Below, in pieces: positions 32,532 to 40,993 of a stretch of DNA of 42,084 nucleotides. The position numbers and the translations under genes are program-made. The stretch spans positions 1 to 42,084 of the forward strand of contig CAKQRD010000016.1 of the NCBI GenBank assembly GCA_934271275.1. The letters run 5' to 3'. The DNA is from an uncultured Clostridia bacterium. Its GTDB lineage: Bacteria > Bacillota > Clostridia > Christensenellales > Borkfalkiaceae. The notes beneath the pieces were generated by a model. It saw nothing but the letters and a program-made list of their open reading frames with translations. It made no database searches and was not told the DNA's origin. Within the stretch, counting starts at the first letter, position 1, and the number at the start of each line of letters is the position of its first letter.

Positions 32532-33840
32532 TTTGAAACAAAAAAAGATAATAAGCGTGCATTCAAATCGGAAGCTGTTGTTGATTTGGTTTATTTCACT
32601 TATATGTATAGCTCTCGGTGTTGTTGCGACGCCATACTTGTCTATTATCTCGCTTTTGTTGTTTTTTGTTGCTTTTTTGTTTCTTCAAACAGAAGAAGTT
32701 TTCGCATTGCTATTTGGATTAATGCCATTTGCAAATATTTTTAAATTGTCAACATCATCAATGAGCCTGTTTACAATTTGCGAAATTGGTATGGTGATAT
32801 ATTTTTTGTTGTTAAAAAAACCACTAAAAGTATCGCAAGTTTTTATGTTGACGATTTTGACTATTTACTTAATTATTTTTTCACTTAACAATTTGAATTA
32901 TTTAACGATTATTAAGGTAGTTGTTGGGTTTTTCTTAATTGGTTTTGCGATATCTTCATTTACACAATATGGGTTAAAACAATCTGCACGATTATTGTCA
33001 TTCAGTACGATTGTAATGCTTCTTCTTTCTACCAATCAAAGATATCTTTCGTATGTTGAAAACTACTTTACTGATTTGAATTATTATATTGACTCTACCG
33101 GTCATGCGACGGATACGCTTAGGGTTAGCGGTTTTTTCGGTGACCCTAATTACTGTGCAGTTTTAATTGTTTTAGTGTTATCAATGCTTTGTGTCTTATA
33201 TTACTATAAAGCAATTGGCGCAGAATTTTGGTTGCATACTGCTTTTCTTGTGCCGCTGGGGTTCTTGACATATAGCAAATCGTATTTTTTGTGTATTGCT
33301 TTTTTTGTGATAATGCTCATATTATTTGTTCTTTTGCCTAAGCATAAGTGCTGGGCTTTAATCTCACTTGTCGGGGTCGGGGTAACAGTTTGGCTTGTAG
33401 CAAATGGAAAGATTGAAATAATAAACAAGATTATCGAGCGCTTCGCACAGGGAGATTTGACCACAGGCAGAACAGCTTTAAACCAAGCTTATCTGCAATA
33501 CATTTATGACAATACAAAGGTGTTGCTCTTTGGTGATGGTATATCGGCTGATCGATTTAGTGGGGTAAGTAATAATGTGCATTGTTTGTATATAGAAGTT
33601 TTATACAAACTGGGCATTGTAGGGACGGGAGTGTATGGTGGAACACTTGTGGCGACGTTATCGAAAGAGAAAAAACGGGTCAAGCGTCACTTTGTAAACT
33701 ATTTGCCACTTGTTTTTTTTCTGCTGATGTTTGGATTTCTAGCAGGTGTTGTTAATTATGCATTGCCGTTTTATATTATGATTGTAGCCTTGACTTTCAA
33801 TTACACAAGCCTTGCTTCTGAAAAAACTGGGGAGGTTTAA
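32515..33840 (+). CDS. Wzy/O-antigen-ligase-like polysaccharide polymerase
   Basis: 441 residues, very hydrophobic, with about eleven predicted membrane segments and one larger outer loop (about 175-205), the shape of Wzy polymerases and WaaL-type ligases. Sequence motifs of the family are weak, but GFFGDPNYCAVL and, near residue 350, FSGVSNNVHCLYIEVLYKLG resemble the conserved D-P-N-x-x-A and H-x-x-x-x-E-x-x-x-x-x-G blocks. It would join repeat units outside the membrane after flipping by the Wzx-like protein. The start overlaps the GT4 gene by 17 bases with no clear ribosome site, so translation is probably coupled. Confidence 0.75.
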   Translation: MIDTFNLKQKKIISVHSNRKLLLIWFISLICIALGVVATPYLSIISLLLFFVAFLFLQTEEVFALLFGLMPFANIFKLSTSSMSLFTICEIGMVIYFLLLKKPLKVSQVFMLTILTIYLIIFSLNNLNYLTIIKVVVGFFLIGFAISSFTQYGLKQSARLLSFSTIVMLLLSTNQRYLSYVENYFTDLNYYIDSTGHATDTLRVSGFFGDPNYCAVLIVLVLSMLCVLYYYKAIGAEFWLHTAFLVPLGFLTYSKSYFLCIAFFVIMLILFVLLPKHKCWALISLVGVGVTVWLVANGKIEIINKIIERFAQGDLTTGRTALNQAYLQYIYDNTKVLLFGDGISADRFSGVSNNVHCLYIEVLYKLGIVGTGVYGGTLVATLSKEKKRVKRHFVNYLPLVFFLLMFGFLAGVVNYALPFYIMIVALTFNYTSLASEKTGEV

Positions 33841-33842
33841 TC

Positions 33843-35006
33843 ATGCTTGATACCGAAAAATGTATAGGATGTCAGGCTTGTGTTGAAACTTGCCCCACTC
33901 ATGCAATTGTTTTTTTGCATGATTCATGGGGAGAAGGTCGGGCTTCTGTAAATGACGACAGATGTATTATGTGCGGTTCTTGCAACCGGATATGTCCAGC
34001 TCTTAATGCTGAATTAAATTCGATTCCGCAAACTGTAAGTGCAGCTATTTCAAACAAACATCGCAACACAGGTTCCTCCGGCGGCATTTTTTATGAAATA
34101 GCCAGCCGATTTATTCGTGACGGCGGTGTGGTCTACGGAGCTGCATTTGATAAGAATTTGAAATTAATTCATCAACGCGCTACTACAAACGAAGAACTGA
34201 TGCCGCTTTGCAAGAGCAAGTATATTCATAGTGATATGGCTGGGGTATACAGCAACATAAAAAGTGATTTGAAGCATGGCAAAAAGGTTTTCTTTGTTGG
34301 AACACCGTGTCAGGCGAGCGCAGTAAAAAATCTGTTTGTCAATCGATACAAATCACAACTTTATATTGCGGACTTTCTATGCCATGGTACGGGAACACAA
34401 CTTGTTTTCAATGCTTGTATTCGTGAAGAAGAAAAAAAGCGTGGTGGACACATTACTGATTTTTGCTTTCGTGCCAAAATGAGAAAGGCGGAGCACAGCT
34501 TTTCCTATACGATTGAATGTGACGGAAAAAAGAAAACCATTTCAGGATATGATTTTGAATTTCCATATTACTATTCATTCATTAAATATACGATTTTCAA
34601 TGATGCATGTTATTTCTGTCCATATGCTCAGAATGCACGTGTAGGAGATATTACCTTGGGCGATTTCTGGGGAATTAAGCACTATAATTCATCTTTAGAT
34701 GACAGAGATGGTGTCTCAATGATTGCAGTTAATTCTGAAAAAGGAGAGTTGCTGTTCGACTTGGTACAGGATTCTTGCAAAGTTTATTCGTATGCATTAC
34801 ACATTGCTGCGAAAAACAATCAGTCCTATCGCGAACCAGAGCCTTATCCACTTAAAAAGCGTGAATTGGTCAAAATTTTAAAAAAAGACGGGGCGTCGGC
34901 TTTGGTTCGTGCTATGTCTTGCCCAGATATAAAAAAGAATCTCCTATGGGCAAGAATGCCTGATATTATTAAAAGAGTATATCAAAAATTGAAAGGTCAC
35001 ATATGA
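33843..35006 (+). CDS. Fe-S protein of the F420H2-dehydrogenase beta-subunit family, copy 2
   Basis: 387 residues. It has the same two-part build as the protein at 27624: a ferredoxin domain with CIGCQACVETCP and CIMCGSCNRICP, then the beta-subunit domain with NTGSSGGIFYEIASRF, FFVGTPCQASAVKN, DFLCHGTG and ITLGDFWG. The two are clearly paralogues but are well diverged, so they probably act on different substrates. GGGGAGGT at 33829-33836 is a strong ribosome site. It overlaps the LicD gene that follows by four bases, repeating the order Fe-S protein then LicD seen at 27624-29698. Confidence 0.85.
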   Translation: MLDTEKCIGCQACVETCPTHAIVFLHDSWGEGRASVNDDRCIMCGSCNRICPALNAELNSIPQTVSAAISNKHRNTGSSGGIFYEIASRFIRDGGVVYGAAFDKNLKLIHQRATTNEELMPLCKSKYIHSDMAGVYSNIKSDLKHGKKVFFVGTPCQASAVKNLFVNRYKSQLYIADFLCHGTGTQLVFNACIREEEKKRGGHITDFCFRAKMRKAEHSFSYTIECDGKKKTISGYDFEFPYYYSFIKYTIFNDACYFCPYAQNARVGDITLGDFWGIKHYNSSLDDRDGVSMIAVNSEKGELLFDLVQDSCKVYSYALHIAAKNNQSYREPEPYPLKKRELVKILKKDGASALVRAMSCPDIKKNLLWARMPDIIKRVYQKLKGHI

Positions 35007-35812
35007 AGGCTTTAACACTTAAAGAGGTTCAGGCTATACAGCTTGAGTTGATGAAAAAAGTGCACAAATATCTCTCCGAAAAAGGTATCCCATATTACAT
35101 GATAGCGGGTAGTGTACTTGGCGCGAAACGCCACGGAGGCTTTATCCCGTGGGATGATGATATAGATATCGGAATGTTTCGCCATGATTATGAAAGATTT
35201 TTGGATGTGTGTGTGGACTTTGACAGTGCATATGAGATTGTTAATTACCATAACCACAAGCATTGTGATACTTGCCTTACGAGAATCTATTTTCCAAATA
35301 CAATGATTGACAACAAAAGTATTGCGAATACCAAGTTGGATAAACGGCTGTATTTTGATATTTTTCCTCTTGATAATGCACCTGACGAAGAGCGTGAACG
35401 TAACGAATTGGAACAAAAAATATTGAAGAAGAAACGGCAGATTTATTATGCCGATGTACGAAATACGAATAACTCAAAGTGTGTTCTCTTTTGCAAGAAA
35501 ATATATTCTCTTATGTTTGCATTCCGGAGAGAAAAACTTCTCTCCGACTGTGATAGGTTGATGCAATCTTATGTGGGTAAGGAAACAGGTTATATTTGCT
35601 CTATGTGCAGTCAGTATTCTTTTAAAAAGCAGACAATGCCGAGAACATATTATGGTACCCCTACATTGCATCGGTTCGAGGATGCGGAGTTTTATGTGCC
35701 GGAGCGGACAGATGAATATTTAAAGCATCTATATGGTGTGGATTATATGGAAATTCCGCCGGAAAGCAGGCGCAGAAAGGGTTGCACAATTTATCGAACA
35801 GACAAGGAGTAG
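35003..35812 (+). CDS. LicD-family phosphotransferase, copy 2
   Basis: 269 residues. The LicD core is complete: YYMIAGSVLGAKRHGGFIPW then DDDIDIGM, and a second Asp-rich segment YFDIFPLDNAPDEE. The C-terminal region, RTYYGTPTLHRFED then FYVPERTDEYLKHLYG, is typical of the longer LicD proteins that act on cell-surface glycans. It is translationally coupled to the Fe-S gene by ATGA. A pair of LicD proteins in one cluster suggests two decorated positions or two different phospho-alcohols. Confidence 0.9.
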   Translation: MKALTLKEVQAIQLELMKKVHKYLSEKGIPYYMIAGSVLGAKRHGGFIPWDDDIDIGMFRHDYERFLDVCVDFDSAYEIVNYHNHKHCDTCLTRIYFPNTMIDNKSIANTKLDKRLYFDIFPLDNAPDEERERNELEQKILKKKRQIYYADVRNTNNSKCVLFCKKIYSLMFAFRREKLLSDCDRLMQSYVGKETGYICSMCSQYSFKKQTMPRTYYGTPTLHRFEDAEFYVPERTDEYLKHLYGVDYMEIPPESRRRKGCTIYRTDKE

Positions 35813-35818
35813 TGGTTC

Positions 35819-36952
35819 ATGTCAAGCTTTTTGACAAAATGTAAGGATTGGTATATCGCTCGCCGGGGTTTTCATACCGAACGACATTTGGTGGTGATCG
35901 AATCTGATGACTGGGGAAGTATTCGGATGCCATCTGCAGAGGTGTATCGAAAACTGCAAAAAGCCGAAGATCATCCGGAGAACGATGCATTTTTGCGGAA
36001 TGACTGCTTGGAAAATGCAGCCGATCTTACCGCCTTATTTGCGGTTTTGACATCTATCAAAGACAAAAATGGAAGTCCTGCCGTTATGACTGCTAACTTT
36101 GCAATGGCAAATCCGGACTTTGACAAAATAGATCCGATAAACGAAGTCTATTTTTTTGAACTGTTTACCGACACCTATCAACGCTATTATCCCGAACAAG
36201 ATGTGTTTGCCTGTGTTCAAGAGGGTAGAAAATTATCTTGTTTTGTTCCGCAGCTTCATTGCAGAGAACACCTGAATGTCAACCGCTGGATGAAGGATTT
36301 GAAGCAACAAAAAAATGATACTGTACTTGCGTTCCAAAATCATATGATTGGAATAGGGTCCTCCTTTTCGCAAGAAAATCCATTCGGTTACATGGATGCG
36401 TTCAACTCTAATTTTACATCGGGTGCTGAACTCTCAAACATTGTGTACGAGGCGATGGAAATATTTGTAAAAACATTTGGCAAGAAAAGTGAGACCTTTG
36501 TTGCTTCGTGCTTTGTTTGGGATGATTCATTGGAAGATTCACTTGCGGGAGTCGGAATACGCGGCATACAAAGCGGTTGCTGGCAAAATGTTCCTACGGG
36601 TTTCGAAAACGGTAATGCTATGAAACGCCGGTTGCACTTTTTGGGACAAAAAAATCGCATTGGACAAGTTTATACAGTTAGAAATTGCGCATACGAACCG
36701 GCATACCAACAAAATTCCACAAAAAGCGCAAAAGAGTGCTATAACCAAATTATTAGAGCATTTCAGAATCGAAAGCCTGCAATTATCAACAGTCATCGGT
36801 TCAATTATATCGGTTCAATCAATCGAGAAAATTCGTGCGAGAATTTGAAAGGGTTATCATGGCTTCTACACGCGATTATTAAAAATGTTCCGGACGTGGA
36901 ATTTATATCGACACCAGAACTGCTTAGAATAATAGATCAAGAGACACTATGA
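35819..36952 (+). CDS. Polysaccharide deacetylase-like protein (NodB-fold, O-antigen-cluster type)
   Basis: 377 residues. The start of the fold reads HLVVIESDDWGSIRMPS, with an Asp pair where NodB-type deacetylases bind the metal. LHCREHLNV supplies an H-x-x-x-H-like motif, and PAIINSHRFNYIG near the C-terminus the last His. Proteins of this kind are found in O-antigen and capsule clusters and are usually annotated as polysaccharide (de)acetylase; the reaction of this subgroup is not known to me. It is not closely similar to the ChbG-type protein at 30511, so the cluster has two unrelated deacetylase candidates. A four-base overlap couples it to the flippase. Confidence 0.7.
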   Translation: MSSFLTKCKDWYIARRGFHTERHLVVIESDDWGSIRMPSAEVYRKLQKAEDHPENDAFLRNDCLENAADLTALFAVLTSIKDKNGSPAVMTANFAMANPDFDKIDPINEVYFFELFTDTYQRYYPEQDVFACVQEGRKLSCFVPQLHCREHLNVNRWMKDLKQQKNDTVLAFQNHMIGIGSSFSQENPFGYMDAFNSNFTSGAELSNIVYEAMEIFVKTFGKKSETFVASCFVWDDSLEDSLAGVGIRGIQSGCWQNVPTGFENGNAMKRRLHFLGQKNRIGQVYTVRNCAYEPAYQQNSTKSAKECYNQIIRAFQNRKPAIINSHRFNYIGSINRENSCENLKGLSWLLHAIIKNVPDVEFISTPELLRIIDQETL

Positions 36953-38481
36953 AGAACAAAGATAAAAAACAGGGACGTCTTATTACAAATATGGCGAGTT
37001 ACGCAGTATTGCAAATCGTCAATATATTGGTGGGACTTTTTTTGCCGCACCTATATCTTGCAGTATATGGCTCGGAAGTGAATGGGATCATTTCGACGGC
37101 AAATAGTTTTATTTCGTATTTTTCCTACCTTGAAGCTGGTATTGGGCTTACCCTGATACATTCGTTGTTTAAGCCGCTCGCCGAAAACAATGTTAAGCAG
37201 ACAAATGGCATTCTTTCGTATTCTCGCAAGCAATATCGGCGTATAAGCGGAATTTATTTTATCCTTGTTGTTGCTCTTTCTTTGCTTTTCCCGATTATTT
37301 CCTCATCTGATGCGTTAAGCCGATGGGAGTTTATATCACTAGTATTTGTTATAGGGACATATGGGGCACTTGATTTTTTCACTATGGCAAAGTATCGTGT
37401 TTTGCTTACGGCTGATAGAAAAGAATATGTCATTTCAAATGCGTTTATTATTGCGCAGTTGCTTCGCTTTTGCTTTGTCTGGCTACTACTTCAATTTAAC
37501 ATAAGCGTCGTTTTTGTTAAAATTGTTCCTATATTTACACTATTGGTGCGGTCGTTGATACTGAGAATCTATATAAAACGTAATTATCCAAAGTTGGACT
37601 ATGGTGTTTCACCGACGTGCGATCTTTCTATGACAAACAATCGATGGGATGCTCTTCTCCTACAAATATCCATAAATACAAGTGTTTCACTTCCAACAAT
37701 TATTATTTCACAGATTCTCGGATTTAAGGAAGCAAATGTATATGCGGTATACAGTATGATCGCATCGACCATGATCTCAATTGTTTCTGCTTTGAGTTCG
37801 GGAGTTGCACCTAAAATGGGGCAAAATTTGTCCCGAGGAGAGGATGTTACCGAATCGTATAGAATATACGATTTTGCTGTTTCATTAATAATTTCAATTG
37901 TGTTTTCAACAATGGTAGTTATGACAATTCCGTTCGTCAAACTATATACAAGCGTCGTTGATGATGTAAATTACATTTATCCGCTGTATGCGGTTTTGAT
38001 ATCAGTTTGGGCAGCCTTGTATTCGTATCGAATCCCTATGACGGCAGTTATTAATGCGGCAGGTATATACAGGGAAAACCGAGTGTCAAATATCGTTAAT
38101 CTTGTATTTCAAGTTGTAGCCGGTATTGTGGGTGCGTTTTTTTGGGGAATCAGCGGATTGCTTGTTGTTATGATTTTTGCTTCAATACAAAGAAATATTT
38201 GGTTTGCGCTGGTAAATAGCAAATGTTTGTTGCACAATGGTGTTAAGTTAACTATTATTTACCAATGTGTAATTGTTTTGCTTGTTGTAGCGAATGGATT
38301 AGTTGCGCAGAAAATGATGCTTAAAATTGAATTCAGCATGTTTTTATGGGCTTTGATTGCTTTTGTTGTTTTTATAATAGAAGTTTGTATTTGTTTAATT
38401 TGTTTCGTAGTTGTAGATTATAGTTCGGCAAAATTGACATGGAAAAAAATAAGGTGTTATATTCATACTAAAAAGGGATAG
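36949..38481 (+). CDS. Wzx-like polysaccharide flippase (MOP superfamily)
   Basis: 510 residues with about 14 predicted membrane segments. The start, TNMASYAVLQIVNILVGLFL, and the following YGSEVNGIISTANSFISYFS are characteristic of polysaccharide-biosynthesis exporters. A central charged region near ALSSGVAPKMGQNLSRGE is also typical. It would move the undecaprenyl-linked repeat unit across the membrane for the polymerase encoded at 32515. It is the last gene of the glycan cluster; only weak hairpins follow, so the terminator is not obvious. Confidence 0.85.
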   Translation: MKNKDKKQGRLITNMASYAVLQIVNILVGLFLPHLYLAVYGSEVNGIISTANSFISYFSYLEAGIGLTLIHSLFKPLAENNVKQTNGILSYSRKQYRRISGIYFILVVALSLLFPIISSSDALSRWEFISLVFVIGTYGALDFFTMAKYRVLLTADRKEYVISNAFIIAQLLRFCFVWLLLQFNISVVFVKIVPIFTLLVRSLILRIYIKRNYPKLDYGVSPTCDLSMTNNRWDALLLQISINTSVSLPTIIISQILGFKEANVYAVYSMIASTMISIVSALSSGVAPKMGQNLSRGEDVTESYRIYDFAVSLIISIVFSTMVVMTIPFVKLYTSVVDDVNYIYPLYAVLISVWAALYSYRIPMTAVINAAGIYRENRVSNIVNLVFQVVAGIVGAFFWGISGLLVVMIFASIQRNIWFALVNSKCLLHNGVKLTIIYQCVIVLLVVANGLVAQKMMLKIEFSMFLWALIAFVVFIIEVCICLICFVVVDYSSAKLTWKKIRCYIHTKKG

Positions 38482-38511
38482 AAAGCTTGAACAATTAACG
38501 GAAACTATTTT

Positions 38512-38541
38512 TTGCCGTAAAAAGAATTAGTACAATATAAT
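38512..38541 (+). promoter_or_regulatory. Promoter of the nucleotidyltransferase gene
   Basis: TTGCCG at 38512-38517 and a perfect TATAAT at 38536-38541 with 18-base spacing, about 100 bases before the ATG at 38642. Confidence 0.55.
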
Positions 38542-38641
38542 ATGTGTAGAAATAGATAGAAAACATGTCATTATTTTTTTTGCGGTTTGGAAAAAATGAA
38601 GAATATATAGTATTTGTTTTATTGTTTTAGGAGAAAATATA

Positions 38642-39835
38642 ATGAATATTGTAACGCAAACGATATTTAATTGCATAAAATACGAGATTTGCGAGCAACC
38701 AGATAAAATCGTTTTGACCGACGTTTTCGCGCGTTTTTTTATTGATTTATTCAGACTTTCCAAAAAACACGATATTGCGCCTATTGTAGGTAACGCACTG
38801 AATAAATGCGGGGCATTTGAACACTTGCCCGTCGATATAGAAGAAAGCGAGCGTGAAGCGATTGCGAAGATTAAAACTAAATTCGACGAGCAAATATTCA
38901 CGGCGGTGTACCGCTACGAGAACATAAATAACGAGCTTAAAGAAATTCGGCGGATATTAGGCAAGGCAAAAATACCGTTTATTCCGCTCAAAGGCTCTGT
39001 GATAAGGAAATATTACCCCGAACCGTGGCAGAGAACGAGCTGCGACATAGACATTCTCGTAAAAGAGAAAGACGCGGACAATGCGGCGGAAGATTTGCAG
39101 ACTCGTTTGCAATATCGTTGCGAGGAAAAGAGGCAACACGATATATCCCTTTTCTCTCCGTCGAACGTACACGTTGAGTTGCACTTTAAGTTGTTGGATT
39201 CGGACTTCAAGCAAGTAAAAGATTTGATTGACGTTTGGAGCGGCGATGAAATTTCTTTACTCTCGGATAGCGAATATCAAATGAGTAAAGAGTTGTTTTT
39301 ACTGTACCACCTTTATCATATGGCGAAGCACTTTATCCACGGTGGGTGCGGGATAAAGCCGTTTATAGATTTATGGATAATTAAAAACAAGGTAGGTTTT
39401 GACGAGGAAAAAGCGCAAAAAATGTTACAAGAAAGCGGACTGCTTGCGTTTTTCGAGCGTTCGACAGATTTGGTGAACGTGTGGTTTGAAGGCAAAGAAC
39501 ATTCCAAAGTAACGCAGGAAATGGAAGATTACATTCTGCAAGGTGGCGTGTACGGCACATTGGAACAGCAACTTGCGATGTCGCAGAATAAAAAGGGCGG
39601 GAAATTCAGACACCTTTTAAGCAAAATATTTCTTTCATACGAGCAGATGAAAGTTTACTATCCTTCGGTGAAAAAATGTCCTATACTGTTTCCTTTTTAT
39701 CAGGTTCGGCGATGGTTTAGAATCTTGTTTTGCGGTGGAAGAAAAGCCGCGATGAATGAAATAAAACTTAATCAAAGTATTTCTGAGGAAAAGAAACAAG
39801 CGGCAAAAAGATTGATAGAGGAATTAGGTTTGTAA
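38642..39835 (+). CDS. Uncharacterised nucleotidyltransferase-fold protein (NTP_transf_5 type)
   Basis: 397 residues behind a good AGGAG ribosome site. The central part carries the fold's signature: PFIPLKGSVIRKYYPEPWQR with the Lys-Gly-Ser loop, then SCDIDILVKEKD with the metal-binding Asp-x-Asp, and VHVELHFKLLD as the third carboxylate strand. This matches the family of uncharacterised nucleotidyltransferases often found in glycan or lasso-type clusters. A helical C-terminal domain follows. It has its own promoter and lies just outside the glycan operon. What it modifies is not visible; a sugar or a protein of the neighbouring cluster is possible. Confidence 0.75.
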   Translation: MNIVTQTIFNCIKYEICEQPDKIVLTDVFARFFIDLFRLSKKHDIAPIVGNALNKCGAFEHLPVDIEESEREAIAKIKTKFDEQIFTAVYRYENINNELKEIRRILGKAKIPFIPLKGSVIRKYYPEPWQRTSCDIDILVKEKDADNAAEDLQTRLQYRCEEKRQHDISLFSPSNVHVELHFKLLDSDFKQVKDLIDVWSGDEISLLSDSEYQMSKELFLLYHLYHMAKHFIHGGCGIKPFIDLWIIKNKVGFDEEKAQKMLQESGLLAFFERSTDLVNVWFEGKEHSKVTQEMEDYILQGGVYGTLEQQLAMSQNKKGGKFRHLLSKIFLSYEQMKVYYPSVKKCPILFPFYQVRRWFRILFCGGRKAAMNEIKLNQSISEEKKQAAKRLIEELGL

Positions 39836-39910
39836 AACCATTATTCCGGTGTGGAAATTTGAATTTTTGTTTGGTTTGGTTGCAACACGCTTTTAAAATT
39901 TTTTCTATTG

Positions 39911-39919
39911 TGATATAAT
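39911..39919 (+). promoter_or_regulatory. Extended -10 promoter element
   Basis: TGATATAAT at 39911-39919 is an extended -10 element; no good -35 box lies 17 bases upstream. It is 25 bases before the ATG of the small HTH gene at 39945. Confidence 0.4.
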
Positions 39920-39944
39920 ATTGTTTAATAGGGGGATTAAAACA

Positions 39945-40139
39945 ATGGAAAAAGGCGAACAAAAAATCAAGTTGCTCGTATTATGGGATATTCTGAAAAT
40001 GAATACCGATGAAGATCACGCAATGAATGCCGACGAAATACGCACGGCACTTGCCGAACGTGGTATCGGTGTGATTCGCCGGGTTGTTGCGAACGATATA
40101 GCGACATTAAATCAATATGGGTATCTGCATAGAAAATGA
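39945..40139 (+). CDS. Short HTH protein, likely truncated WYL-type regulator
   Basis: 64 residues from the ATG at 39945 behind AGGGGG. The sequence KIKLLVLWDILKMNTDEDHA, then MNADEIRTALAERGIGVIRR and VVANDIATLNQYGY, matches the N-terminal winged-helix of WYL-domain regulators, with the recognition helix in RRVVANDIATLN. Normal WYL regulators have about 300 residues, so the ligand-binding part is missing. The stop lies about 120 bases before an integration scar at a tRNA-Gly fragment, which may explain the loss. It could still act as a small DNA-binding protein. Confidence 0.6.
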   Translation: MEKGEQKIKLLVLWDILKMNTDEDHAMNADEIRTALAERGIGVIRRVVANDIATLNQYGYLHRK

Positions 40140-40194
40140 CAAGATAAGGTTTTACTTGGTAATGAATCAGGTATATTTTTATCGGTTTTTCATT

Positions 40195-40213
40195 TTGTCA
40201 CAATATTGTCACA
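40195..40213. repeat. Two TTGTCACA direct repeats 11 bases apart
   Basis: TTGTCACA occurs at 40195-40202 and 40206-40213. The 11-base period puts both on one face of the helix, as seen for arm-type or regulator binding sites. They lie 50-60 bases from the tRNA-Gly fragment and may belong to the attachment region. Confidence 0.35.
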
Positions 40214-40262
40214 GGAATTAAAAATCGTTAGGAAAATACTGGCGATTTTAAGAGCGGAGAAA

Positions 40263-40288
40263 GGGTTCGATTCCCATCACCTGCTCCA
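40263..40288 (+). other. 3' fragment of a tRNA-Gly gene (integration scar)
   Basis: GGGTTCGATTCCC is a T arm, and ATCACCTGCTCCA is the 3' acceptor strand ending in CCA, as in Firmicutes tRNA-Gly(GCC). The rest of a tRNA (acceptor 5' strand, D arm, anticodon arm) is absent upstream: no GCAGGTG lies within 80 bases. Such 3' fragments are what tyrosine integrases leave or copy when an element enters a tRNA gene. The intact tRNA is not in this window. Confidence 0.75.
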
Positions 40289-40291
40289 AAA
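40271..40291 (+). repeat. att-like core, copy 1
   Basis: A 21-base sequence starting TTCCCATCACC and ending TCCAAAA, inside the tRNA-Gly fragment, is repeated exactly at 40388-40408, 117 bases downstream. Exact repetition of a tRNA 3' end is the mark of attachment-site duplication. Confidence 0.75.
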
Positions 40292-40324
40292 GAAAAAGCA
40301 CCCGAGCGGGGTGTTTTTTCTTTT
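40288..40324. terminator. tRNA-type bidirectional terminator
   Basis: A-rich GCACCC at 40288-40303 pairs with GGGTGT and the T-run at 40309-40324 around a short loop. It sits where the terminator of the tRNA-Gly gene would be, so the scar includes native tRNA downstream sequence. Confidence 0.7.
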
Positions 40325-40363
40325 GAAAAGGGTTGTAGCGGGGGAGAACTAAGTTCGGCTCTG

Positions 40364-40384
40364 CCTCCGCAGCGATAGCGGAGG
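40364..40384. repeat. Short hairpin between the two att-like cores
   Basis: CCTCCGC (40364-40370) pairs with GCGGAGG (40378-40384) around a 7-base loop. It fills most of the space between the terminator and the second att-like core and has no coding explanation. Confidence 0.45.
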
Positions 40385-40387
40385 AGT

Positions 40388-40408
40388 TTCCCATCACCTG
40401 CTCCAAAA
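40388..40408 (+). repeat. att-like core, copy 2
   Basis: Exact second copy of the 21 bases at 40271-40291. Here the rest of the T arm is missing, and RHS-coding sequence starts within about 20 bases. It is probably a second recombination junction. Confidence 0.75.
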
Positions 40409-40993
40409 ATCTTTAAAGCAGTCCGAAACAGGCTTCTATTATTTGCAAACTCGGTATTACGATCCGACGATAAGAAGGTTTATCAATGCGGATAATTACG
40501 AATTACTGCCGGTATTAGCAAAAACTTTGGGACAACTGAACTTATATGCTTATGCCAACAATAACCCGCTTATGAACGTTGATTTGAGCGGCGAAGGAAT
40601 AGTTGCCTTAATAGTTATCTTGGCAACGTTTACTCTTATCGGAGCAGGTGTTGGTACGGTTAGAGGGATTGTTTTAGGGCATACGGGCTGGGATTTAGTC
40701 GGAGACATTGCCTTATGGACCGGAATAGGGCTTGCCGCGGGCGGTTTGTTTGCTGCTGGAGTAGCAGTGATTTATGGTGCTATAGGAAATGCTACAGTTT
40801 TCTTCGGACTATCGGTGAAGAGGGCGTTTGCTTTGGGTGCGGCAGTATACGATATTATGGGCGTGATTATAGGTCCGTTGATCGGAAGACAGTTTGAAAT
40901 GATAGAAATAGGCGGCGGTAATGATGATCCGATAAATACAAATCCTAATATTTCAAGAGATATTTCATCGTATTATATAGTAGGAGAGAATGT

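Noticed and set aside
38482..38530. Terminator after the flippase gene
   Set aside because: Only a 4-bp stem (ACGG/CCGT) around a T-run is present, too weak to call.
40213..40288. Complete tRNA gene ending at 40288
   Set aside because: Only the T loop with its inner stem and the 3' acceptor strand fit; acceptor 5' strand, D arm and anticodon arm cannot be formed from the upstream bases.
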